From the NCBI GenBank assembly GCA_000153385.1, contig CH672374.1:2110544-2174543 (forward strand): a DNA stretch of 64,000 nucleotides, given 5' to 3'. This document shows, piece after piece, positions 37,706 to 45,323 of the stretch. Made by a program: the position numbers and the translations under genes. The notes beneath the pieces were generated by a model, which saw only the letters and a list, made by a program, of their open reading frames with translations, did no database searches and had not been told where the DNA came from. Numbering within the stretch: position 1 is the stretch's first letter; each line of letters opens with the position of its first letter. This DNA comes from Flavobacteria bacterium BBFL7 (lineage in GTDB: Bacteria > Bacteroidota > Bacteroidia > Flavobacteriales > Flavobacteriaceae).

Positions 37706-37877
37706 CGGAAAAATGCGCATTATCATATGTTCAAAATACTGACTTTGCGAGTCTTTAAATGAACAGGTCAGATGTTAGTTTTTGTAGCATTTTTTTTCTT
37801 TTTCTCGTTTCACCTCTCAGCAGTGATAACAAAATCCTTAAATTTAAAACTTGTTATTCACGCAGTAAAAGATATTC

Positions 37878-39116
37878 ATGTCGCAAGATGTTATTGAGCC
37901 TCAGGCTGTTTTAGAGCCTTTTCCATATCACAAAATGTTGAGAGATCATTTAAAAAGTCGGAAGAAAACTTGGCAATGGTTTAAAGATGAGAAAATTAAG
38001 ACGCAACAGATAGAGTCCTTTAAAAAAGAACTTCTTAAAAATACCTACAGACTAGATACAGATAGTCATCGCAATCTTTATCAAATGGCGCAAGACATAT
38101 GTGAGGATTTAAATATCGATGCACAAGTAACATTTTATCAAGAGAATAACAGCCTGCAGTTAAACGCAAGCATATCAGTAATCGATCAAGAAGCTCATAT
38201 TGTATTCTCAGGTAATATATTGCAGTTGCTGGATGAAAAACAACTTAAAGCATTACTAGCGCACGAGTTATCTCATTATCTATTCTATAAAATAGAAGAT
38301 GGAGAGTATGAGATCACGCAACGTATTATTCTGGCTTTAGCAAACGATTCTCGTAGTGAAGACAGTATTATAGAAACAGCGCGTATTTTTCAATTATATC
38401 TTGAGCTTTATTGTGATACAGGTGCCTTTAAATCTTGTCGTGAGCATTACACAGTCATTCAAATGTTAATCAAGCTCAATACTGGGCTGTCAGAAGTAAA
38501 TGCGCAAAGTTATCTGGACCAAGCAAAAGAAATCATCAACCAAGACGATGAAGCCACAAATCAACAAACACATCCAGAATCTTATATACGTAGTATTGCT
38601 CTAGATTTAAAAGCGCGCAGCTCTCGAGAATATCATGAGGAATTGCACAAACTCATAGAAGGGAAATGGGATATCAATAGTCTAGATATTTTTGAGCAAC
38701 AAAAAACTAGAGCACTATCTAGGGATTTTATACAAATCATACTGCGACCACAATGGATGAATTCTAGTGCTGTGGTAAATCTTGCAAAACAGTTTTTTAC
38801 AGATTTTACTATAGAAAAAGAAGTCGATACTACTAAACTACTGGAACGTTTACAACATACTACACCTAGTACAAAAAGCTATTTATCTTATGTCTTGTTA
38901 GATTTTGCTAGAATAGATAGCGAACTAGAAAAACTGCCTATTGCACACACCTTAGAAATTGCAGAATTGCTTGGTCTAGTAGAAGAATACGAACGAGTTC
39001 TTAGAAAAGAACTCAAACTTACCGTTCGCAGTTTTAAAGATTTAAAGCAAGAGGCGATGAAGGATTTGAGTAGCGTTAATGAAAACCAAGATAACAGCAT
39101 CTACGATAATGAGTGA
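37878..39116 (+). CDS. M48-like zinc metalloprotease paired with the DUF4011 helicase
   Basis: 412 residues without a signal peptide or membrane segment. A zinc-protease motif, HELSH (His129, Glu130, His133), is followed by a likely third ligand in ELYCD (Glu176...Asp180), matching the HExxH...ExxxD pattern of M48 peptidases. Unlike HtpX or BepA it has no export signal, so it acts in the cytoplasm. The rest of the sequence is helical and unfamiliar. The helicase gene starts inside the last codons (8-bp overlap from the ATG at 39109), so the two products are very likely made together and may form one system. No function is established. Confidence 0.7.
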   Translation: MSQDVIEPQAVLEPFPYHKMLRDHLKSRKKTWQWFKDEKIKTQQIESFKKELLKNTYRLDTDSHRNLYQMAQDICEDLNIDAQVTFYQENNSLQLNASISVIDQEAHIVFSGNILQLLDEKQLKALLAHELSHYLFYKIEDGEYEITQRIILALANDSRSEDSIIETARIFQLYLELYCDTGAFKSCREHYTVIQMLIKLNTGLSEVNAQSYLDQAKEIINQDDEATNQQTHPESYIRSIALDLKARSSREYHEELHKLIEGKWDINSLDIFEQQKTRALSRDFIQIILRPQWMNSSAVVNLAKQFFTDFTIEKEVDTTKLLERLQHTTPSTKSYLSYVLLDFARIDSELEKLPIAHTLEIAELLGLVEEYERVLRKELKLTVRSFKDLKQEAMKDLSSVNENQDNSIYDNE

Positions 39117-42100
39117 TTATAAAGCAAGTTTTTTCAGTCTGCTGGATGAGGTGAAAGAACATGGTGGTAGCACCACGGCAGATTTTATTGCTCGTGTATT
39201 ACCGCTTTTAGAAAAAGCTCATTTCTTGAGGTCACGCAACTTAGTGTTAGGGATTTATTCTATTGAAGATATTTACTTTAACGGTAGAATCATCGCTATA
39301 GATTCTGAAGGCAAAGAGTTTAGAACAGGAAAACACAAGATATTTAGAAAACCTAAACAGCGCTATGCAGTTGAAGTAAGTGGAAACTATAGTGAGATTA
39401 GTAAGATAGAAGGTGATGATTATGATCAGCATATTTACGACGATGAGGCGATACAAGAAGATTTTGAAAAACCTATTACTAAGCCTGTTTACCTTGCACG
39501 ATATAAAAGCTGGGATTTAGAAACAGGATATTATGATCCTATTACTGAGATTTTTACACTAGGCTTTATACTGGCTTCAGTAGCATATGGAATAGATTTT
39601 AGAGACATTGACGAGCTTAAGCGTTTTATAGAAAACCGCGAGCGCTTATATTTCTATAACAAAGATTTACATCCTACCATACATCACGTGATTAGGGAAA
39701 TGACACCTTTGTACAGAGAAGATCGTGCGCCTAGTCTTGAAGAAATCATTGCGAAACTCAAAAATTACCGAGATTTCAATCCAGAGAATTACGTTGATTT
39801 AACAGATACCGAAGGGTTCCGTAATTTGAATTTGTCAGATCGTGGTAGTTATATTCTTGATAAATTAAAACGCAGACTTTTTGATATTTCTCGCAGGAAT
39901 AAATTGCTCTATTTTAATGATCGTGGTGGTTTCTTGAATTTAACAGAAGCCTCAGTACCCATGTTACTGGATTATAAAAACATTACTGAAAATGATTTAA
40001 TTTTTTGGAACGCTCATATTCAAACGCAGTTCATTTCAAAGAAAAAAGTCAATCTCAATAGATATTTAGAACTTGATAAAAACAAATTTTTAAGTCCAGC
40101 ACTTAATAAAATAAGACTCGAGGCGCGCAAGAGTAAAAATGAATACGGTTTTGATCAATTGCGAGTCGTTGTTGCTTTTTTACACTGGTATAATTTTAAA
40201 GAAAGTGAAGACGAGCGAATCAGTTCGCCGCTGTTATTATTACCAGTTTCTCTGGTAAAAAAGAAAGGTGTTAAAGATCGTTTTGAACTAAATGTAATTG
40301 ATTCTGAGGCAGAGATTAATCCTGTTTTAAGTTACTACCTTAAAGATTTGTATGGTATTGAGTTACCGGATTTTGTTGATTTAGAATCCAGTTCTATTGA
40401 AGAACTCGTGCAGAGCATTAAAAACCAAATCTCACTAGGTGGTACTGGAATTGAATTAAGATGGCGAGACAAACCTAAGATCCAGTTGATTCACAAACTG
40501 GCAAAACGCAACTTCAAACTTAAAAAGCGCAAACTTTCTAATCGCAATTCTGGTTTAAGTACTCGCAGTTATGACTATTCTTATGACGCTCAAAATGTAA
40601 AACCGCTAGGGCTTGCCATTTTTAATAATCTTGTGGCTAAAAAACATAACGAGCTCGAGTACATCATTAATGAAGATATCAACCCATACAGTGATCTTGC
40701 TGTTGCAGAGCGCCGCCGCAGTTTTTATCATACAGATAATGATGGAGACGTAAATCCGCTGGTATGGGAAGTGGATACTTGTAACATGACCATCGGTAAT
40801 TTTAAGTACCGTAAGATGAGTCTGGTACGAGATTATTCTGAGATTTTAAAAGCCGATATCAAAGATGAGGTCTTTGATGAACTGTTTAGCGAGCAGCCTA
40901 AGAAAATGAATCTCGATGGCTATCAAAAAACTAGCTTGGCAGATTTGTATCCTATTATTCAATCAGATCCTACCCAATCTCAAGCTGTTTTAAAAGCACG
41001 TTCTGGTGAGAATTATATTATTCAAGGTCCACCAGGTACAGGTAAATCACAAACCATTACCAATCTCATTGCAGACTATGTGGCACGTGATCAAAAGGTG
41101 TTATTTGTTTGTGAAAAACGGGCTGCTTTGGATGTGGTTTTTCATAGGTTAAAAAATAAAAAATTAGATGAATTGTGTTGTCTGATTCACGATTCTCAAA
41201 CAGATAAAAAGGCTTTCATAATGAACCTCAAAGATACCTATGAGGCTTTTATGAAAAAGAATATGAATACGTCTACGCTTTCGCGAAAGCGTGATAAAAT
41301 TATCAATGAAATAGAAACACATCTAGAAAAATTAGAGAGGTTTCATGATCATATGCGAGATGGAGAACCACCACTTTATGACCTCTTTCAAGTTCTAATT
41401 TCTTACTATCAGGAGAAAGAAAAACTGGGAAATAACGAGTTGATTTATGTGCCGTTTTATAAAGAATGGTTAGACAACCAAAGCTGGATTACTGAAATGA
41501 TTGCTCAAATTAAATTGAATGATCACGGGCACAGTATATCAGATTATGCTTTTAATGGGCTTTCTCAAGAATTATTAGATGTATCGAATTCAAAAGCTGC
41601 CATTTTAGAAAAAATAGAGGAAACGGTTGACTTATTAGATAACCTGAATGAACTTCTAGACGAGCAAGAAGTTACTGTAAAAACACAATCTCTTGCAGCA
41701 TGGAGACTAGAATTTAACTTTGCCACTAAGGTTTCAAAAATTGTGGCGCAAGATGCGTTAGGAATTTTTGATAGTAGCACGATTGCAGCTTCTAACTTAG
41801 ATAACTTAAACAGAAAAATAGAGAAGCAAAAAAGGTTGCATTTAAGATTAGTAGAAGAAAATAAAAACTGGAAACAAAAATTAAATGCTGTTGATGCTAA
41901 CATTGCGCTAGAAAAATGGCTGCGATTAGATGGTTCTTTTTTTAAATTCTTAAACCCTAGCTGGTATAGAATAAAAAATCAACTTAAGGCTGCTTATAAT
42001 TTTAGTGCACATAATATTGCTCCATCGATAGAATCTGTTTTAAATACTTTAAATGAAGAGTATGAGGCATTAGAATTATTAACTGAAAAACAAGTAGAAG

Positions 42101-44565
42101 CAGCGAGTAAATTTGGTCTAGAAGATTTTATTGGTGACTATGAATGGATCAAACAACAGCAACTAGATCCAGACGATATTATTAAAAGCTGGATGGATAC
42201 AGACCATACCACATATGTAAATAGTCTATTAAGTTATAAGTCAGATTTTGAGCGCCTAGATGATAATTTAAATCAACTATTTACAAATTGTGATCATGAC
42301 TTACTTTCTCAAATAGAAGATAAATTACAACGCAGTAAAACTAGTATTCATACTATAGCACTTTTTACACCTTATATTAAGCAATTGCACGCGACCAGTA
42401 AAGAAATGCAAGACAACTTGCGCAGTCAACCGTGGCAAACTGATGATATTGCTTTTCATACGGCATACAAATCCCTAAAAGAGGTTTATGATAAAGAGCC
42501 TGTGTTCTCTCAAACCACTGAAGACGTTTTGGCCAACTCTGTACGTAATATAGACGCCTTACTAGATGGTTATTATGATTCCAATGTAGCTTTTATACGT
42601 TCTAAGATTAGAGATAAGTTTTTAAATAAAGTACGGATTACAGAGTCTGTTGCAGCACAATTAACACCAGAAGAAAAAATACTTAAAAAAGAATACAATG
42701 CCTCGCGACGTGTATTAGAAAATGAGTTTGGCAAAAGTATGCGTTATAAATCCATACGCGAGCTAGCTACTGGAGATGCGCAAGAAATTATGACTACTTT
42801 AAAACCGGTATGGTTAATGAGTCCTTTAAGCGTCAGTGATTCTATGCCTATTGATACTTCCATCTTTGACGTAGTAATCTATGATGAGGCTTCTCAAATT
42901 ACGGTAGAAGAAGGCGTTCCATCCTTATTTAGAACACATCAAACGATTATTGTAGGTGATGAAATGCAAATGCCGCCTACAAACTTCTTTAGTTCCAATA
43001 CTACAGATCAAGAAGAAGATGAAGAAGAGACTGAAGAGAAAACCGGTATCATGCTTGATGCAGATAGTCTATTGAATCAAGGAGCGAGAAAGCTGAGTTC
43101 TGTTATGCTAGGATGGCATTACCGCAGCCGTCGTGAGAGTTTAATCAGTTTTAGTAATGCAGCTTTCTATAAACGCAATTTACTGACCATTCCAGACAGT
43201 CGTATACCTAATGCTGGAATCGAGCCGCTGGAATCTATCATTACACCAGATCAAGAAATAGATACACAAGATGTGCTCAAGCGCAGCATCAGTTTTCATT
43301 ATATGGAGAATGCGATTTATCATAAACGAGTGAATAATGATGAGGCTCGATATATCGCAAATATGGTGCGTACGTTTCTTATGGAAGCCGTCAAGAAAAG
43401 TATAGGAATCGTTGCATTTTCTATGGCGCAGCAAAGCGAGATCGAAGAAGCACTGGATAAACTAGCTCAAGAAGATCCGCATTTTGGGAAATTGCTAGAA
43501 GAAGAATATCAACGTACAGAAGAAGATCAGTTCGTGGGATTATTTGTTAAGAATCTAGAGAATGTTCAAGGAGATGAGCGTGATATAATTATCATGAGTA
43601 TTTGCTACGGTTTTACTAATCAAGGTAAGATGTTTATGAATTTTGGACCTATCAACAGACGTGGTGGAGAAAAACGATTGAACGTTATTTTCTCTCGTGC
43701 AAAGCGCAATATGATAGTCGTTTCTTCTATTCTAGCAGCAAATATTAAGAATGATTATAATGAAGGAGCCAATTATTTTAAGCGTTTCCTCGCTTACGCA
43801 AAATTTATTAGCGACGGACAATTAGAGGCAGCAAATGGTATATTGGATAGTTTGCATCTCGATGACGATGATGAAGAACGGATAAAACGTTTACCCATAA
43901 TTAACCAGCTCAAAGCGGTTCTAGAGAATGATGGTTATATAGTAGATAATGCTATAGGTCAATCGCATTTTAAATGTGATCTCGCCTTGCGTAAAAGTGA
44001 CAGTAAATCTTATGAACTCGCCATTTTAATAGATCGTTCCACACATTATGCAACAGATAATATTTTAGAACAGTACAGTCAGAAACCAGCTGTTCTTAAA
44101 GCCTTTGGGTGGAAATTACAACATATCTATAGTAAGGACTGGCTCGAGCAACCAGAGCGTGTTCTTGAAAAAATCAAACAAAAACTAGAAGGGAAAGAAG
44201 AAGATCCAGAAGAACTTGAATCTGAAATCGAACCTGAAAATCAAAAAGATGCTGTTGAACAAATAAAGTCTAATGATGAAAGCTCAAACACTTCAATACC
44301 TGAAGTACTTGAAACAGAACTCGAACCTGAAAAGGAACAACAACCTCAAGGCAACCTTACTTTTAAGCGTTATGAATTTGTAGAAGGTTCTAGTAATAAA
44401 TACTGGGAAATCGCCATAGATGGATTTGATATCATAACTAGATATGGACGCATAGGTAACAAACCTCAAGAAAATCGTAAGAGTCTTGATGATCAAGTTG
44501 CGGTTCTTAAAGAAGAAATGCGATTGATAGGAGTGAAGACTAGGAAAGGTTATAGACCGGTTTAG
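39109..44565 (+). CDS. DUF4011-type SF1 helicase with nuclease-like and WGR domains
   Basis: 1818 residues from the ATG at 39109; an upstream in-frame ATG at 39079 would overlap the protease gene by 38 bp. The N-terminal ~250 residues are unassigned. A DUF4011 signature follows (LKRRLFDISRRNKLLYFN), then an Upf1-like SF1 helicase with Walker A GPPGTGKSQT at about 640, DEASQ at about 1261 and VQGDERDIIIMSICYG as motif V/VI region. A Vsr/MTES_1575-like domain lies around 1600-1700 (KCDLALRK, FGWKLQHIYSKDWL). After an acidic linker comes a C-terminal WGR domain (about 1750-1815; KYWEIAIDGFDIITRYGRIG), known from PARPs and some helicases for DNA-end contacts. An exact palindrome copy at 41276-41291 encodes LSRKR. 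A role in repair or defence is inferred. Confidence 0.82.
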   Translation: MSDYKASFFSLLDEVKEHGGSTTADFIARVLPLLEKAHFLRSRNLVLGIYSIEDIYFNGRIIAIDSEGKEFRTGKHKIFRKPKQRYAVEVSGNYSEISKIEGDDYDQHIYDDEAIQEDFEKPITKPVYLARYKSWDLETGYYDPITEIFTLGFILASVAYGIDFRDIDELKRFIENRERLYFYNKDLHPTIHHVIREMTPLYREDRAPSLEEIIAKLKNYRDFNPENYVDLTDTEGFRNLNLSDRGSYILDKLKRRLFDISRRNKLLYFNDRGGFLNLTEASVPMLLDYKNITENDLIFWNAHIQTQFISKKKVNLNRYLELDKNKFLSPALNKIRLEARKSKNEYGFDQLRVVVAFLHWYNFKESEDERISSPLLLLPVSLVKKKGVKDRFELNVIDSEAEINPVLSYYLKDLYGIELPDFVDLESSSIEELVQSIKNQISLGGTGIELRWRDKPKIQLIHKLAKRNFKLKKRKLSNRNSGLSTRSYDYSYDAQNVKPLGLAIFNNLVAKKHNELEYIINEDINPYSDLAVAERRRSFYHTDNDGDVNPLVWEVDTCNMTIGNFKYRKMSLVRDYSEILKADIKDEVFDELFSEQPKKMNLDGYQKTSLADLYPIIQSDPTQSQAVLKARSGENYIIQGPPGTGKSQTITNLIADYVARDQKVLFVCEKRAALDVVFHRLKNKKLDELCCLIHDSQTDKKAFIMNLKDTYEAFMKKNMNTSTLSRKRDKIINEIETHLEKLERFHDHMRDGEPPLYDLFQVLISYYQEKEKLGNNELIYVPFYKEWLDNQSWITEMIAQIKLNDHGHSISDYAFNGLSQELLDVSNSKAAILEKIEETVDLLDNLNELLDEQEVTVKTQSLAAWRLEFNFATKVSKIVAQDALGIFDSSTIAASNLDNLNRKIEKQKRLHLRLVEENKNWKQKLNAVDANIALEKWLRLDGSFFKFLNPSWYRIKNQLKAAYNFSAHNIAPSIESVLNTLNEEYEALELLTEKQVEAASKFGLEDFIGDYEWIKQQQLDPDDIIKSWMDTDHTTYVNSLLSYKSDFERLDDNLNQLFTNCDHDLLSQIEDKLQRSKTSIHTIALFTPYIKQLHATSKEMQDNLRSQPWQTDDIAFHTAYKSLKEVYDKEPVFSQTTEDVLANSVRNIDALLDGYYDSNVAFIRSKIRDKFLNKVRITESVAAQLTPEEKILKKEYNASRRVLENEFGKSMRYKSIRELATGDAQEIMTTLKPVWLMSPLSVSDSMPIDTSIFDVVIYDEASQITVEEGVPSLFRTHQTIIVGDEMQMPPTNFFSSNTTDQEEDEEETEEKTGIMLDADSLLNQGARKLSSVMLGWHYRSRRESLISFSNAAFYKRNLLTIPDSRIPNAGIEPLESIITPDQEIDTQDVLKRSISFHYMENAIYHKRVNNDEARYIANMVRTFLMEAVKKSIGIVAFSMAQQSEIEEALDKLAQEDPHFGKLLEEEYQRTEEDQFVGLFVKNLENVQGDERDIIIMSICYGFTNQGKMFMNFGPINRRGGEKRLNVIFSRAKRNMIVVSSILAANIKNDYNEGANYFKRFLAYAKFISDGQLEAANGILDSLHLDDDDEERIKRLPIINQLKAVLENDGYIVDNAIGQSHFKCDLALRKSDSKSYELAILIDRSTHYATDNILEQYSQKPAVLKAFGWKLQHIYSKDWLEQPERVLEKIKQKLEGKEEDPEELESEIEPENQKDAVEQIKSNDESSNTSIPEVLETELEPEKEQQPQGNLTFKRYEFVEGSSNKYWEIAIDGFDIITRYGRIGNKPQENRKSLDDQVAVLKEEMRLIGVKTRKGYRPV
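41276..41291. repeat. CGCTTTCGCGAAAGCG palindrome, copy 11 (exact)
   Basis: Inside the helicase gene, in the third codon phase: Leu-Ser-Arg-Lys-Arg. Confidence 0.95.
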
Positions 44566-44691
44566 GAATTAATATGGGTAATTTGTAATAGCGGATTTAA
44601 GAGAATTCCACCGTTTCCTGGAAATAAATCTAATTATGTATTCTGTTAGTTTAATAATTAATTGAAGTAAATTCAAATTCTGTTAATAAAA

Positions 44692-44735
44692 ATAGGCTAT
44701 CAAATATTTAAAGATTGATAGCCTATCTGTTTTCA
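44692..44735 (+). terminator. Hairpin downstream of the helicase gene, probable terminator
   Basis: Stem ATAGGCTATCAA / TTGATAGCCTAT (12 bp) with an 11-base loop, followed by CTGTTTT. It lies 126 bp after the helicase stop. Confidence 0.6.
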
Positions 44736-44825
44736 AAGCTTTGAAGATTGTTCCTTTTAAGCTATAGTTGTTAATAATTGCTCTAGTTAATTCTGAATGA
44801 TATAGAGCTTTTTGTGTTTTTAAAT

Positions 44826-44833
44826 TATCTTTG
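44826..44833 (+). promoter_or_regulatory. Bacteroidota -7 element (TATCTTTG) in the 44.6-45.3 kb gap
   Basis: An exact TAnnTTTG match with no annotated gene behind it. It precedes a short reading frame, a perfect 10-bp hairpin and an intrinsic terminator. Confidence 0.4.
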
Positions 44834-44838
44834 TCGTG

Positions 44839-44973
44839 ATGACATTGACAATTAGTTCTTTTTCATCTCTGTTATTATTAAAAGTAATAATAACATAAAG
44901 ATATTTAGGTTCTCCATTTATTAATTTATTTGGATTATTATAAAAAGTCAGAGTTCGAGCTCTGGCTTTTTTC
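44839..44973 (+). ncRNA. Candidate small RNA or leader-peptide/attenuator element
   Basis: Between the promoter element and the terminator at 44942-44972 lies a ~135-base unit. It has an ATG frame of 19 codons at 44839-44898 encoding MTLTISSFSSLLLLKVIIT, rich in Thr/Leu/Ile/Val. Over its last codons sits a perfect 10-bp stem with a 4-base loop (GTTATTATTA at 44871-44880, TAATAATAAC at 44885-44894). This resembles a branched-chain amino-acid leader peptide with an attenuator. No biosynthetic gene follows: the next coding sequence is on the other strand. An orphan attenuator, a small RNA and a small hydrophobic peptide are all possible. Confidence 0.45.
44942..44972 (+). terminator. Intrinsic terminator of the candidate small transcript
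   Basis: Stem AGTCAGAG / CTCTGGCT (8 bp with one G-T pair), extended by A/T pairs, with a 6-base loop and a T6 run. Confidence 0.8.
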
Positions 44974-45323
44974 GTTTGACCCTACGTCGTTGTAAATTTA
45001 AGCACTTACATTGTATGAGATTGGAGTTTAACAATTTGCTTTTAGACAAGTTTTCAACATGATTACTAGCGAATTAAACTGTTGAAAAAATAACAATATG
45101 CTAATATTAAGCATTGATATACAGAAGATTAGAATTTCGTTTAGCTTTCAACGCAGTTTGTAGAAACAAGGTGTTGGGAGTCTTGGTTTTATAACTGACA
45201 AGCTACAATATTTAGTCTAATTCCTACATAATTATCATATTCACATGAGAAGAAGTTATCCACGCTTTCGCGAAAGCAAATTGTTAAAAAGTGATTTTTA
45301 AAAACGCAGATTGAACCTTTCAA
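44974..45323. other. Non-coding gap between the candidate small transcript and the Lhr-like helicase
   Basis: No reading frame, tRNA or repeat is recognised here apart from palindrome copy 12 at 45263-45278. The sequence is AT-rich, with no similarity that I can recognise to neighbouring genes. It could be decayed sequence. Confidence 0.5.
45263..45278. repeat. CGCTTTCGCGAAAGCG palindrome, copy 12 (1 mismatch)
   Basis: Intergenic; only the last base differs (A for G), leaving the inner 14 bp perfectly symmetric. Confidence 0.9.

Noticed and set aside
39079-39108. Longer start for the DUF4011 helicase at 39079
   Set aside because: It would overlap the protease gene by 38 bp; the ATG at 39109 gives a common 8-bp overlap.
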